A stretch of 64,000 nucleotides of DNA, taken from contig NZ_LMDN01000004.1 of the NCBI RefSeq assembly GCF_001425085.1, positions 124,001 to 188,000 on the forward strand. The letters run 5' to 3'. The notes beneath the pieces were generated by a model that did no database searches, was not told the DNA's origin, and saw nothing but the letters and a program-made list of their open reading frames with translations. Position 1 is the stretch's first letter. Each line of letters opens with the position of its first letter. Below are positions 1-8,990 of the stretch, in pieces. Position numbers and translations under genes: made by a program. Origin of the DNA: Leifsonia sp. Root4 (GTDB lineage: Bacteria; Actinomycetota; Actinomycetes; Actinomycetales; Microbacteriaceae).

Positions 1-237
1 GTGCCACTGCTCGCACTGCTGTTCATTCAGGTGAACCCGTGGATCGCCACACTGATCGCGGCCGTCATCGGGCTCTGCGTCTCATACATCTTCCTGCGCA
101 GCCCGCGCGAAGAGGTCGCCCGCGAGCTCTATGAGGTGCGTCACGCTGAGAAGCCGACCGTGCGCGAGGACGACGAGGCCGAGGATGCCGCGCTCGACGC
201 GCAGCACGTCACCGACTCCGGTTCGGACAAGAACTAG
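1..237 (+). CDS. DUF4229-like small membrane protein, 5' end cut by window
   Basis: The 78 visible residues begin with a hydrophobic helix (roughly residues 3-33) ending in FLRSPR, followed by an acidic, Glu/Asp/Ala-rich tail. This layout, next to menA, resembles actinobacterial DUF4229 proteins, which usually carry two membrane helices. The GTG at base 1 is probably an internal Val codon, because the family is normally longer and the frame is open to the window edge. No function is known. The stop codon lies inside a 16-bp tandem duplication. Confidence 0.6.
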   Translation: MPLLALLFIQVNPWIATLIAAVIGLCVSYIFLRSPREEVARELYEVRHAEKPTVREDDEAEDAALDAQHVTDSGSDKN

Positions 238-253
238 TTCGGACAAGAACTAG
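222..253. repeat. 16-bp tandem duplication at a stop codon
   Basis: The word TTCGGACAAGAACTAG occurs twice in tandem (222-237 and 238-253). The first copy supplies the last codons and the stop of the DUF4229-like gene. The rest of the gap up to menA shows no gene. Confidence 0.8.
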
Positions 254-405
254 TCCGGCCAGGATCTAGCTGCATCCAGTCGGCGGATGCGAGCGCCGAA
301 TCAGGCGATTCAGTCGCCGCAGCAGCTGCCGGAGCCCGCCGCATCCGCGGACTGGCTACCGATACGCGGCGTCACACGCGCCCGGGTTCGCAGCGTGCAG
401 GACGC

Positions 406-1440
406 TCAGAACGCGAACGCGGCCCCGAGCGCCAGACCGTAGCCCAGCGCGACGAGGCTGGTGAGCTTGAGCGCCAGGATCAGCTCCTTCGCTGTCTTCG
501 CCGTGAGCGTGATGAGCGCGGCAGGCAGCGCCAGCAGCAGCATGAAGAAGGTCAGCGGCGCGAGCGGGTAGATCAGGGCGAAGAAGCCGGCGATCAGGAA
601 CGGCACGAGCAGGAACACGCAGAACAGCACGCGTCCGGCGGTCTTGCCCACCAGAACGGCGAGGGTGCGCTTGCCCGCCGCGGTGTCAGGTTCGACGTCG
701 CGCAGGTTGTTGACCATCAGCACGGCGCAGGCGATGAGCCCGATCGCGACGCCCGAGAGCCAGCTCTCGGTGTTGACCGCTCCCGCCTGCACCCACGTGG
801 TTCCGCAGGTGGCGACGAGGCCGAAGAACACGAAGACGAAGGCCTCGCCGAGTCCGTAGTAGCCGTATGGGTGCTTGCCGCCGGTGTAGAACCACGCCGC
901 AGCGATGGCGGCTGCTCCGACCGCAAGCAGCCACCACTGCTGGGTGATGATGACGACGGCGAGCCCGGCCAGGGCCGCGAGACCGAAGAAGGCCAGTGAG
1001 ACCGCGAGCACCTGCTTCGCCTGTGCGGCGCCGGAGCCGGTGAGGCGGGCAGGGCCGATGCGGTGATCATCGGTTCCGCGGATGCCGTCGGAGTAGTCGT
1101 TGGCGTAGTTGACGCCGATCTGCAGGCAGAGCGCAACAACGAGGCAGAGCACGGCGAGCACGGGTTCCCAGTGGCCGTTGCCGTTGGCGACGACGGCCGC
1201 CCCGGTTCCGAGTGCGACGGGGGCGATGGCCAGTGGGAGCGTGCGCAGGCGCGCGCCCGAGATCCAGTCGCCGGCTGCCGCACGCGGCGCCGCACCGGCC
1301 TTGCCGTTTGCGGCCTTGCCGGAACCCGGCTTACCGCTGGCCTTGCCGATGCCCGCAGGGTTGAGTCGCTGTTGTTTGGGCCGCGAGGGCCGGGAGGATG
1401 CTGCCACGACTCCATCGTAATCGCGGCCGAGGGGCATCAC
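406..1440 (-). CDS. menA: 1,4-dihydroxy-2-naphthoate polyprenyltransferase
   Basis: UbiA-family integral membrane prenyltransferase that attaches the polyprenyl chain to DHNA in menaquinone synthesis. The first Asp-rich motif reads NYANDYSDGIRGTDD (about residues 111-125) and the second NNLRDVEPDTAAGKRT (about 243-258); both bind the Mg-diphosphate. Eight or nine hydrophobic helices follow a Gly/Ala/Lys-rich N-terminal stretch of about 55 residues that is unusual in length. The start is uncertain: GTG 1440, ATG 1437, or a later GTG. It lies 7 bp downstream of menE in a menB-menE-menA minus-strand run. Confidence 0.93.
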   Translation of the reverse strand: MMPLGRDYDGVVAASSRPSRPKQQRLNPAGIGKASGKPGSGKAANGKAGAAPRAAAGDWISGARLRTLPLAIAPVALGTGAAVVANGNGHWEPVLAVLCLVVALCLQIGVNYANDYSDGIRGTDDHRIGPARLTGSGAAQAKQVLAVSLAFFGLAALAGLAVVIITQQWWLLAVGAAAIAAAWFYTGGKHPYGYYGLGEAFVFVFFGLVATCGTTWVQAGAVNTESWLSGVAIGLIACAVLMVNNLRDVEPDTAAGKRTLAVLVGKTAGRVLFCVFLLVPFLIAGFFALIYPLAPLTFFMLLLALPAALITLTAKTAKELILALKLTSLVALGYGLALGAAFAF

Positions 1441-1447
1441 GGCGGGG

Positions 1448-2710
1448 CTAGTCCCCGCGCCCGCCGAACAGTGCTGCCAGGCTCACCCGGTCGGGCTTGC
1501 CGGAGGCGAGTCGGGGCAGCGCGGCGAGCGTGTGCACTGCGCGGGGCCTGGCGGCGTTGCCGAGCGCGGATGCCACGTGCTCGCGCACCGCATCGAGCTC
1601 GCTCGCGGCGGCATCCGCAGCAGCAGAGCGCTCGCACGCCACCACGATCGACTGGCCCCACTGCGCATCGTCGACGGCGACGGCCACGGCACTCTCGAAA
1701 CCGGGCAGCGTGTGCAGCACACGCTCCACCGCGTCGAGCGAGACTTTCTCTCCCCCGCTGATGATCACGTTGTCTGACCGCCCGAGCACGCGGAGGCGTC
1801 CGTCGACGATGTCGCCGAGGTCTCCGGTGCGGTACCAGCGCCGACCCTCGCCCTCGACGAAGGCCGCCGCGGTGCGCTCCTCGTCGCCGAGGTAGCCCTC
1901 TGCGAGTGTCGGGCCGCCGAGTTCGATCAACCCGCCGGCAATCCGCATCTCGGCGCCGTGCAGCGGCACACCGTCGTAGACGCAGCCGCCCGCCGTTTCG
2001 GAGGACCCGTAGGTGCGCGTGACGCGGAGCGCCAGCGCTTCGGCTCGTGCGATCAGCGCGGGGGGTGTCGCCTGGCCGCCGACGAGGATGCGGTCGAATC
2101 GGCGTGCGGCGGCCAACACGGCATCGTCACTCTCCGCGGCCTCGATCACGCGGGCGAGCTGCACCGGAACGAGCGAGACGAAACGCAGCGGCGCATCGAG
2201 GCGTGCGGCGTATTCGGCGAACAGCCGCGGGTCGAAATGGCCGCCCGGCAGGATCACCGGCTCCGTCCCGGCGGCGATCGACCGCACGAGCACCTGAGCG
2301 CCGGCAATGTAGTGGGTGGGCAGGGCGAGCAGCCACTGTCCCGCCCCGCCGAGGGCCGCTGCGGATGCCGCGGCCGAGGCCAGCAGAGCATCCGTGCTGA
2401 GCGCCACCCGCTTCGGTGCTCCGGTGGAGCCGGAGGTCTCGATCACGAGGGCGACCCTCGTCGGCACCGTCTCGCCGCTGGTTTCGACAGGCTCAACCAA
2501 CGGGTGCGGCTCAACCAGCGCGCCGCGAAGCGGTGCGAAAGGCGACAGCCCCAAGTCCGGAAGACTCGGCGACCCTGCGCGATGCTTGTCGGTGTCAGCG
2601 GATGTTCCGAGGGGCAGCACCGCCGGCCCCGCACCGGAGAGCGCGGCGCGCAGCGCCTGCAGCACCTCGAGCGCCGAACCGCCGTCGATCGCGCGCAGTG
2701 GCCTGGTCAT
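1448..2710 (-). CDS. menE: o-succinylbenzoate-CoA ligase
   Basis: ANL-superfamily adenylate-forming ligase activating OSB for menaquinone synthesis. The P-loop-like motif is IETSGSTGAPKRVALS (about residues 92-107), the adenylate motif is RTYGSSETAGG, and the C-terminal motifs are YRTGDLGDIVDGRLRVLGR and SGGEKVSLDAVE. Its 420 residues are somewhat short for MenE but match actinobacterial forms. Oddity: residues about 65-86 (around LVEPHPLVEPVETSGE) are encoded by a copy of the dispersed GGTTGAGCCTGTCGAAACC repeat, placed just before the ATP-binding motif and in frame. The ATG at 2710 is 11 bp after the menB stop. Confidence 0.93.
   Translation of the reverse strand: MTRPLRAIDGGSALEVLQALRAALSGAGPAVLPLGTSADTDKHRAGSPSLPDLGLSPFAPLRGALVEPHPLVEPVETSGETVPTRVALVIETSGSTGAPKRVALSTDALLASAAASAAALGGAGQWLLALPTHYIAGAQVLVRSIAAGTEPVILPGGHFDPRLFAEYAARLDAPLRFVSLVPVQLARVIEAAESDDAVLAAARRFDRILVGGQATPPALIARAEALALRVTRTYGSSETAGGCVYDGVPLHGAEMRIAGGLIELGGPTLAEGYLGDEERTAAAFVEGEGRRWYRTGDLGDIVDGRLRVLGRSDNVIISGGEKVSLDAVERVLHTLPGFESAVAVAVDDAQWGQSIVVACERSAAADAAASELDAVREHVASALGNAARPRAVHTLAALPRLASGKPDRVSLAALFGGRGD
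2481..2520. repeat. Dispersed TTCGACAGGCTCAACC repeat inside menE
   Basis: GTTTCGACAGGCTCAACC at 2481-2498 is followed by a second partial unit GCTCAACC at 2509-2516. The same word occurs in intergenic arrays near 12.0, 22.9, 23.7, 29.0 and 39.3 kb. Here it is read in frame as LVEPVETS. Confidence 0.85.
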
Positions 2711-2721
2711 CGGGTCGCCGC

Positions 2722-3648
2722 CTAGAACTGCCAGGGGTACGGTGACCAGTCGGGTTCCCGCTTCTCGAGGAATGAGTCCCGCCCCTCGACGGCCTCATCG
2801 GTTCCGTAGGCCAGGCGCGTGGCCTCGCCGGCGAAGACCTGCTGGCCGACAAGGCCGTCGTCGACCGCGTTGAACGCGAACTTCAGCATGCGAATGGCCG
2901 TCGGTGACTTGGTGAGGATCTCGCGCGCCCACTCGAGCGCGACGACCTCGAGCTCGGCGTGGGGAACGACGGCGTTCACCGCGCCCATCTCGTACGCGCG
3001 TTGCGCCGAGTACTCGCGGGCGAGGAAGAACACCTCGCGGGCCGCCTTCTGGCCGATCTGGCGGGCGAAGTACGCGCTGCCGTAGCCGGCGTCGAAGCTG
3101 CCGACGTCGGCATCCGTCTGCTTGAACTTGCCGTGCTCCTCACTGGCGATGGTGAGGTCGCAGACGACGTGGAGCGAGTGCCCGCCGCCGGCGGCCCAGC
3201 CGGGCACGACGGCGATGACGACCTTGGGCATGAAGCGGATGAGGCGCTGCACCTCGAGGATGTGCAGACGGCCCAGACTGGTGGGCGCAGACACCCCCGG
3301 TTCCTGAGCTTGTCGAAGGGCGCCCTCCGCGTACTTGTAGCCGTCGCGGCCACGGATGCGTTGGTCGCCGCCGGAGCAGAAGGCCCAACCCCCGTCTTTC
3401 GGGCTCGGCCCGTTGCCGGTGAGCAGCACGACTCCGATGCGCGGATTGATGCGCGCGTCTTCGAGGGCGGCGTAGAGCTCATCGACGGTGCGCGGCCGGA
3501 ACGCGTTGCGCACCTCCGGTCGGTTGAACGCGACGCGCGCGACGCGCCCGTCGGTGCTGTGGTGGTAGGTGATGTCGCTCAGCGCCTCAAACCCGGCAAC
3601 CTCGCTCCACTCGCTCGCGTCGAAGATCTCGGAAACCGGGGCAGTCAT
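2722..3648 (-). CDS. menB: 1,4-dihydroxy-2-naphthoyl-CoA synthase
   Basis: Crotonase-fold enzyme closing the second ring of the naphthoquinone. Family signatures visible are FCSGGDQRIRGRDGYKYAEG, GRLHILEVQRLIRFMPKVV, AAGGGHSLHVVCDLT, TDADVGSFDAGYGSAYFAR and VEGRDSFLEKREPDWSPYPW. The length of 308 is normal for actinobacteria. Between YAEG and GRLHILEVQ the usual short linker is replaced by ALRQAQEPGVSAPTSL, whose RQAQEPG core is encoded by the dispersed CCTGAGCTTGTCGAAGGG repeat at 3303-3320. It is the first gene of the menB-menE-menA run and divergent from menC, with 30 bp between the two starts. Confidence 0.95.
   Translation of the reverse strand: MTAPVSEIFDASEWSEVAGFEALSDITYHHSTDGRVARVAFNRPEVRNAFRPRTVDELYAALEDARINPRIGVVLLTGNGPSPKDGGWAFCSGGDQRIRGRDGYKYAEGALRQAQEPGVSAPTSLGRLHILEVQRLIRFMPKVVIAVVPGWAAGGGHSLHVVCDLTIASEEHGKFKQTDADVGSFDAGYGSAYFARQIGQKAAREVFFLAREYSAQRAYEMGAVNAVVPHAELEVVALEWAREILTKSPTAIRMLKFAFNAVDDGLVGQQVFAGEATRLAYGTDEAVEGRDSFLEKREPDWSPYPWQF
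3303..3320. repeat. Dispersed CCTGAGCTTGTCGAAGGG repeat inside menB
   Basis: An 18-bp copy of the CCTGAGCNTGTCGAAGGG variant of the dispersed repeat family lies in frame in menB at about residues 110-116. A related variant (CCTGAGCCCATCGAAGGG) is intergenic near 22.93 kb. Confidence 0.8.
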
Positions 3649-3678
3649 GCTCCCAGCCTATGACCGCGGTGCAAGACT

Positions 3679-4689
3679 ATGCACATGACCCTGTCGCCGC
3701 TGCCGGAGCTCGCCGAGATTCTCACCCATGCGCGAGTGGTGACGCTGCCCATGGTCACTCGCTTCCGCGGCATCACCGTGCGCGAAGCTGTGTTGCTCGA
3801 GGGCCCGGAGGGCTGGACCGAGTTCTCGCCCTTCGTTGAGTACGACGACGCCGAAGCCGCCAACTGGCTGCGCGCCGCCATCGACTTCGGCTGGCAGCCG
3901 ACCCCGCCCGTGTTCCGCTCGAGCATTCCCGTGAACGCGACGATCCCCGGCGTCGACCCCGTCGAGGTGGGCGACATCCTGGCGCGCTTTCCCGGATGCC
4001 GCACGGCAAAGGTCAAGGTGGCCGCGAGCGACCAGACCCTCGCGGCCGACGTGGCCCGCGTGCGGGCGACCAGGGAGGCGCTCGGCCCTGAGGGGCGGAT
4101 CCGCATCGATGCCAACGGCGGCTGGAACGTCGACGAGGCCGAGCATGCGCTGCACGCCCTCGCCGAGTTCGACCTCGAGTACGCCGAACAGCCATGCGCG
4201 ACGGTCGAGGAACTCGCCGAGATCCGCCGACGCACCGCTTACATGGGCATCCCGATCGCGGCGGACGAGAGTGTGCGCCGCGCGGAGGACCCGCTCGCGG
4301 TCGCCGCGGCCGGGGCCGCCGATCTGCTCGTGATCAAGGCGCAGCCGCTCGGCGGCATCCGCCGGGCCATCTCCATCGTCGAGCGGGCTGGACTGCCCGT
4401 CGTCGTCTCGAGCGCCCTCGACACCTCGATCGGGCTGAGCATGGGTGCCCACCTCGCCGCCAGCATTCCCGAACTGGAATACGACTGCGGGCTCGGCACG
4501 GCCTCGCTGCTCGCCGCGGATGTCACGCTGGATCCGCTGCTCGCCGACGACGGTGCGATCGCCGTGCGACGGGTGCAGCCGGACGCCGCGCTGCTCGGCC
4601 GGTACGCCGCGGCACCGGCCCGGCGCGACTGGTGGATCGCCCGCGTCGCCCGCGCGTACACGCAGCTGGAGCGCGAGCGCGCCCTGTAG
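3679..4689 (+). CDS. menC: o-succinylbenzoate synthase
   Basis: Enolase-superfamily enzyme dehydrating SHCHC to OSB in menaquinone synthesis. The superfamily residues are visible in order: KVKVA (KxK base), RIDANGGWN (first metal Asp), EYAEQPC (second metal Glu), IAADESV (third metal ligand) and LLVIKAQPLGG (second catalytic Lys). The length of 336 is typical. Two ATGs (3679 and 3685) lie close together and no strong SD is seen, so the start is uncertain by two codons. It is divergent from menB. Confidence 0.94.
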   Translation: MHMTLSPLPELAEILTHARVVTLPMVTRFRGITVREAVLLEGPEGWTEFSPFVEYDDAEAANWLRAAIDFGWQPTPPVFRSSIPVNATIPGVDPVEVGDILARFPGCRTAKVKVAASDQTLAADVARVRATREALGPEGRIRIDANGGWNVDEAEHALHALAEFDLEYAEQPCATVEELAEIRRRTAYMGIPIAADESVRRAEDPLAVAAAGAADLLVIKAQPLGGIRRAISIVERAGLPVVVSSALDTSIGLSMGAHLAASIPELEYDCGLGTASLLAADVTLDPLLADDGAIAVRRVQPDAALLGRYAAAPARRDWWIARVARAYTQLERERAL

Positions 4690-4718
4690 CCGAGCCGATC
4701 GGCCCGATCGGGCGAGGC

Positions 4719-4773
4719 GCTCAGGGCTTCGGGGGCGGCCTCGTTCCTCGGCTGCTCCCTCGAGCCGGCGTGG
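4719..4773. repeat. Partial copy of the 13.6-14.3 kb repeat
   Basis: The segment GGGCTTCGGGGGCGGCCTCG and following bases are the reverse complement of the core unit of the 237-bp array at 13.6-14.3 kb (GAACGAGGCCGCCCCCGAAG). It fills most of the menC-ccsB gap and lies between convergent genes. Confidence 0.75.
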
Positions 4774-4794
4774 ACGGCCGGCCCGAGCGGCGGC

Positions 4795-5835
4795 CTAGAG
4801 GCCGGAGTACGCGTGCAGTCCCTTGAAGAAGAGGTTGACGACCGAGTAGTTGAACAGGATCGCCGTGAAGCCGATGATCGAGAGCCACGCCGAGCGGGAG
4901 CCGCGCCATCCGCGGGTCGCGCGGGCGTGGATGTAGCCGGCGTAGATGACCCAGATGATGAACGACCAGACTTCCTTGGTGTCCCAACCCCAGTAGCGCC
5001 CCCAGGCGGCCTCGGCCCAGACGGCACCGGCCATCACGGTGAAGGTCCACAGGATGAAGCCGACGATGTTGACGCGGTAGGCGAGGCTCTCCAGCTTGTC
5101 GGCGGACGGCAGCGTTCCCAGGAAGCGGGTGGCCTTGGAGCGGGCGCCCTCCGCCTGTGCTTCTCGCCGGGCCTGCATGAGCTGAACGACGGAGAGCCCG
5201 AAGCCGAGGGCCATGAAGCCGGTTGCCGATGACGCCACGAAGACGTGGATGATCAGCCAGGCCGACTGCAGCGACGGCGGAAGCGGAACGACGCTCACGT
5301 AGAAGTTGACGGTGGCGAGCCCGAGCAGCACGAGCACCATGCCGGTGACGAAGGTGCCGAGGAAGCGCAGATCGAACTTGATGTTCACGATCAGGAAGAC
5401 GGTGACCATGACCAGGGTGCCCGTCATGGCGAACTCGTACATGTTGGCCCACGGCACACGCCCAGCTGCGACGCCGCGCAGCACATCCGCGGTGAGGTGC
5501 AGCAGCCAAGCCACAACCGTGAGCGCCATGGCGACCCGCAGAATGGGCGAGCGGCCATAATCGACGCTGCCGAGGCCGACGCGCTTGGCGGCGGCCGACG
5601 GTGCGGCCGGAGCCGTCAACACGGTGGTCGAACCGGCCCCGGATGCCACGGCTCCCGCTGCGCTTCCGGTTGCCGTCCCGGCTGCCAGCGCCGCCGCTTC
5701 GGCGGCCGCGGCATCCTGCACGGCGCCGACGACGGCCGAGCGCTTGGCCAGGTCGATCGCGAAGGCGATGAAAGCCAGCGCGTACACGGCCATGGCCGAG
5801 TAGAGCGCGATGATGGAGAGTTCGTCAAATGCCAC
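4795..5835 (-). CDS. ccsB: Cytochrome c biogenesis protein CcsB/ResC
   Basis: Multi-pass membrane protein of System II heme delivery and ligation. The C-terminal half holds the CcsA/CcmC-type signature WGRYWGWDTKEVWSF followed by IHARATRG, with conserved His residues in flanking helices (LLHLTADV, IHVFVAS). A cytoplasmic Ala-rich linker (about residues 40-80) is low complexity. It is the last gene of the phosphatase-TlpA-CcdA-ResB-CcsB operon, 4 bp after resB. With ResB it forms the heme channel and synthetase at the outer face of the membrane. Confidence 0.93.
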   Translation of the reverse strand: MAFDELSIIALYSAMAVYALAFIAFAIDLAKRSAVVGAVQDAAAAEAAALAAGTATGSAAGAVASGAGSTTVLTAPAAPSAAAKRVGLGSVDYGRSPILRVAMALTVVAWLLHLTADVLRGVAAGRVPWANMYEFAMTGTLVMVTVFLIVNIKFDLRFLGTFVTGMVLVLLGLATVNFYVSVVPLPPSLQSAWLIIHVFVASSATGFMALGFGLSVVQLMQARREAQAEGARSKATRFLGTLPSADKLESLAYRVNIVGFILWTFTVMAGAVWAEAAWGRYWGWDTKEVWSFIIWVIYAGYIHARATRGWRGSRSAWLSIIGFTAILFNYSVVNLFFKGLHAYSGL

Positions 5836-5839
5836 GGAG

Positions 5840-7582
5840 TCAGCCTAGATCGCTTGGCTCGTCAGTGCGAGCAGTCGGGGTTGCGGAGGGGGATGTCGCC
5901 GGCTTGGCGGGAGCCTCGGCCATGGTGGCCTCGTGCTTCTCGGCGATGGTCGCGACGGCCTCGTCGAGGCTTGGGTCTTCGCCACGGGCCAGGCCTGCGT
6001 ACTCGAGTCGCAGCGAGCCGTCGCTCTCTTCGATGGCCTTCACCCAGATGCGGCGGCGGGGCACGAACAGCGAGGTGGCGAGGCCGAGCAGCACGAGCAC
6101 GGCGAAGAGCGCCACCCAGAACTGCGTCGGGTCACGGTGGATGTCGAAGGAGGCGAAGCGGTGCACGCTGTGCGAGTAGTCGGTGACCTCCTCGCCGGCG
6201 GCCGGCGCGTTCGGGTCGACGTTGTCGAAACTCACGGTTCCGAGGCCGTTGGGCAGTTCGGCGCTCTGGCCGGGCATCAGCTCGATCGAGGCCACCCCGG
6301 TGTGTCCACGGGTGAGCTTCGTCATGGAATCGGTGTCGAGCGTGTAGACCGAGGTGGGCGTGCCGTCGTTGATGCCGAGGTCGCCGGAGTACACGTCGAG
6401 CGTGAGCATCGGGAACTCGAGGTCGGGATAGCTCGAGTAGTACGGCGGCTCGCTGTTGGCCTGCGTCGGGTAGAAGAAGCCGATCATGCCGATCTGCTCG
6501 CTCAGGCCGTCCGGCACCTTGACGACACCGAGCGAGGTGAGCTGGGCGTCCTGTGGCAGGAATGGGATCGAGTCGGTGAAGACCACGTCTCCGTCGGGGT
6601 TCTTCACCGTGATCGTCGGCGCGTAGCCGTTACCGAGCAGGTAGACGTCGGTGCCGCCGGTGCGCAGCGGCGCGTTCACCTTCACCTGCTCCTGCGTCGG
6701 CTCCTGGCCGACGTGCTCGACGGTGACGTTCGCCGCGAAGTCGGTCGGCTGCCCGAAGGCATCCTGGTTCTCGGTCTCGTAGACGACGTCGAAGCTGTCG
6801 AGTGTCAGTTTGTACGGGTCGAGGGAGTCCGGGTCGAAGAAGCGCCCGGGGTTGAAGGAGTCGAAGGCGAGCAGCGTGTTGACGAAGGTCTGCCCCTCCA
6901 CGATCACGCGCTGCCCGGCGAATCCGAAACCGCCACCGAATCCGACGGTCACGAGCACCCCGACGAGGGCGGAGTGGAAGACGAGGTTGCCGGTCTCCCG
7001 CAGGTAGCCGCGCTCGGCCGAGACCGAGAACTCGCGCTTGCCGCCGACCGTTCCGCTGTAGAGCGCGGTGCGGTAGCCGGCGGATTTCAGCTGGGTGCGG
7101 GCCGCGTCAATGGCGGATGCCGCATCGGCCTGCTCCGCGGGAACCGTGCGTGCGGTGAAACCGGCCAGACGCGACAGCCGCACCGGCGTCTTCGGTGGCA
7201 GGGCGCGCAGCGCCTGGAAGTGGTGTTTGGTGCGCGGGATGACGCAGCCGATGAGCGAGATGAACAGCAGCAGGTAGATGCTCGAGAACCAGGCAGAGCT
7301 GTACACGTCGAACGCCTGCAGCTTGTCGAGGAACGGCGCGAGGTCCGGGTTCTCGATGAAGTACTGGGTGACGCCGTTCGGGTCGCTCGAGCGCTGCGGC
7401 ACGAGACTGCCTGGCACGGCCGCGATGGCGAGCAGCAGCAGGAGGAATAGTGCGGTGCGCATGCTCGTGAGCTGGCGCCAGAACCAGCGCAGCCAGCCGA
7501 CGAAGCCGAGCTGGGGCTGGTTGATCTCGTCGGGGGCCCGGTTCGGGGCACCCGCGTCAACGTAGTCAGATGGCCGGGACAA
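5840..7582 (-). CDS. resB: Cytochrome c biogenesis protein ResB (Ccs1)
   Basis: 580-residue ResB-family partner of CcsB. Three N-terminal hydrophobic helices (about residues 38-60, 95-115 and 190-210) precede a large extracytoplasmic domain, and a final helix near residues 500-525 precedes a cytoplasmic Ala/Pro/Thr-rich tail. The block [13 protein letters not shown] after the first helix is typical. The gene overlaps the end of ccdA by 17 bp and is followed by ccsB after 4 bp, which suggests translational coupling. Expected role: hold reduced apocytochrome c and heme for thioether ligation. Confidence 0.93.
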   Translation of the reverse strand: MSRPSDYVDAGAPNRAPDEINQPQLGFVGWLRWFWRQLTSMRTALFLLLLLAIAAVPGSLVPQRSSDPNGVTQYFIENPDLAPFLDKLQAFDVYSSAWFSSIYLLLFISLIGCVIPRTKHHFQALRALPPKTPVRLSRLAGFTARTVPAEQADAASAIDAARTQLKSAGYRTALYSGTVGGKREFSVSAERGYLRETGNLVFHSALVGVLVTVGFGGGFGFAGQRVIVEGQTFVNTLLAFDSFNPGRFFDPDSLDPYKLTLDSFDVVYETENQDAFGQPTDFAANVTVEHVGQEPTQEQVKVNAPLRTGGTDVYLLGNGYAPTITVKNPDGDVVFTDSIPFLPQDAQLTSLGVVKVPDGLSEQIGMIGFFYPTQANSEPPYYSSYPDLEFPMLTLDVYSGDLGINDGTPTSVYTLDTDSMTKLTRGHTGVASIELMPGQSAELPNGLGTVSFDNVDPNAPAAGEEVTDYSHSVHRFASFDIHRDPTQFWVALFAVLVLLGLATSLFVPRRRIWVKAIEESDGSLRLEYAGLARGEDPSLDEAVATIAEKHEATMAEAPAKPATSPSATPTARTDEPSDLG

Positions 7583-8312
7583 AGCCGAGGATCCCTCCTT
7601 GTAGCTGGTAGATCCAGAGGGTCCAGAGACCCGAGACCATGAGAACGCCGATCAGAATGAGCAGCGCGCCGCCGATGATGTTCACGGCACGAATATGCCG
7701 TCTGAAGAATGCAACCGATCCGGTGACCCAGCTGAGGCCGAGCGTGACGAGCAGGAACGGCACGCCGAGGCCGATGCAATAGGCCAGGCCGAGGATGGCG
7801 CCGCGCCCGGCGGAATCGGAATCAAGGCTCAAGCTCAGCACGACGGCGAGCGTCGGGCCGATGCAGGGCGTCCAGCCGAGCCCGAAGATGAGTCCGAGCA
7901 GCGGGGCGCCGGCAATGCCGGTCACGGGCTTCCACGACGGCTTGATGGTGCGCTGCAGAAACGTGAACTGACCGATGAAGACGAGGCCCATCAGGATGAC
8001 GAAGACGCCAAGCACCTGGATGATCACCGTCTCGTAGGTCTTCAGCCACACGCCCAGCGCCCCGAACAGTGCGCCGTAGAGCACGAAAACGAGTGTGAAT
8101 CCGGCAACGAAGAGCGATACACCCAGGAGCAGGCGACGGCGGACGGCACGCGCCTCTGCCTTGTCGTTCGGGATCTCCGAGAGGCCGCCGATGTAGCCGA
8201 GGTATCCCGGCACCAGCGGCAGGACACACGGCGAGAGGAAGGAGACGAGCCCGGCCAGCACGGCGATGGGGATCGCAAGCAGCAGTTGGCCGCTGAGGAC
8301 GATCTCGCCCAC
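7566..8312 (-). CDS. ccdA: Thiol-disulfide transport protein CcdA
   Basis: 248-residue DsbD-transmembrane-domain protein with six predicted helices. The redox Cys pair sits in [18 protein letters not shown] (helix 1) and [17 protein letters not shown] (helix 4). It passes electrons from cytoplasmic thioredoxin to the TlpA/ResA-like protein encoded just upstream. The start is GTG 8312, 3 bp after the TlpA stop; its end overlaps resB. Confidence 0.95.
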   Translation of the reverse strand: MGEIVLSGQLLLAIPIAVLAGLVSFLSPCVLPLVPGYLGYIGGLSEIPNDKAEARAVRRRLLLGVSLFVAGFTLVFVLYGALFGALGVWLKTYETVIIQVLGVFVILMGLVFIGQFTFLQRTIKPSWKPVTGIAGAPLLGLIFGLGWTPCIGPTLAVVLSLSLDSDSAGRGAILGLAYCIGLGVPFLLVTLGLSWVTGSVAFFRRHIRAVNIIGGALLILIGVLMVSGLWTLWIYQLQGGILGFVPAI

Positions 8313-8315
8313 GGG

Positions 8316-8990
8316 TTACTCGGCCTCGGCGACGGTGTCGCGCACGAGAGTGCGCAGAATCGACTCGTCCTTGATCTGGCCGAGGATGCGCGCGGCCACG
8401 CGCCCCTCCTGGTCGAGAACAAGGGTGGTCGGTACGGCGTTCGGCGGCACCTCGTTGCCGAAGGCCTGCTGCATGCCGCCATTGTTGATGTCGGCGACAG
8501 AGGGGTAGCTGATGCCGTAGCTCTCTTCGAATGCACGCGCGGTGTCGACCTGGTCGCGCACGTTCACGCCGAGCAGGCTGGCACCCTCGCCCGCGAAGTC
8601 CTGGTTGACGGCCTCCAGCGTCGGCGCCTCGGCGCGGCACGGAGCACAGCTGGCGTACCAGAAGTTCACAACGAGCACCTGGCCGCGGTAGTCCTCAGAC
8701 GACACCGTGTCGCCGTCGAAGGTCTCGGCCTCGAAGCTGATCGATTCGCCGCGGTTCTCGAGCGCGATCTCCTTCACGACACCGGTGCCGGAGATGTAGT
8801 TCTTGTTGCTGCCCTCGCGGTACTGCTCGGCCAGAGGGTCGTTGGCGCAGCCGGCCAGCAGGGCGACAGAGATCGCGACGGCGACCGCTTTTGCTGGTCT
8901 TGTAGCGAGGAACGAGCGTATCGAGACCTGCTCACGAGGTCTCGATACGGCGCTGGCGCGCCTACTCGACCAACGACTGATGCCCATCAC
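8316..8990 (-). CDS. TlpA/ResA-like thiol-disulfide lipoprotein
   Basis: Thioredoxin-fold lipoprotein keeping apocytochrome c haem-binding cysteines reduced. The lipobox is VALLAGC (Cys about 48) and the active site is ASCAPCRAE (Cys about 115 and 118). The start (GTG 8990 or ATG 8987) overlaps the phosphatase stop. Oddity: residues about 5-30, before the signal peptide, are encoded by a dispersed repeat containing a perfect 13-bp inverted repeat, and no in-frame start codon exists after it. The repeat therefore lengthened the N-terminus to about 48 residues before the lipobox, which is longer than usual. Role inferred from the CcdA-ResB-CcsB operon. Confidence 0.92.
   Translation of the reverse strand: MMGISRWSSRRASAVSRPREQVSIRSFLATRPAKAVAVAISVALLAGCANDPLAEQYREGSNKNYISGTGVVKEIALENRGESISFEAETFDGDTVSSEDYRGQVLVVNFWYASCAPCRAEAPTLEAVNQDFAGEGASLLGVNVRDQVDTARAFEESYGISYPSVADINNGGMQQAFGNEVPPNAVPTTLVLDQEGRVAARILGQIKDESILRTLVRDTVAEAE
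8900..8980. repeat. Dispersed GAGGAACGAGCGTATCGAGA repeat in the TlpA 5' end
   Basis: Contains the perfect inverted repeat CGTATCGAGACCT (8917-8929) / AGGTCTCGATACG (8937-8949), then CTACTCGACCAACGA. The same elements (GATCTCGATACGCTCGTTCC, CTACTCGATCAGCG) are intergenic at 39.18-39.24 kb. Confidence 0.8.
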
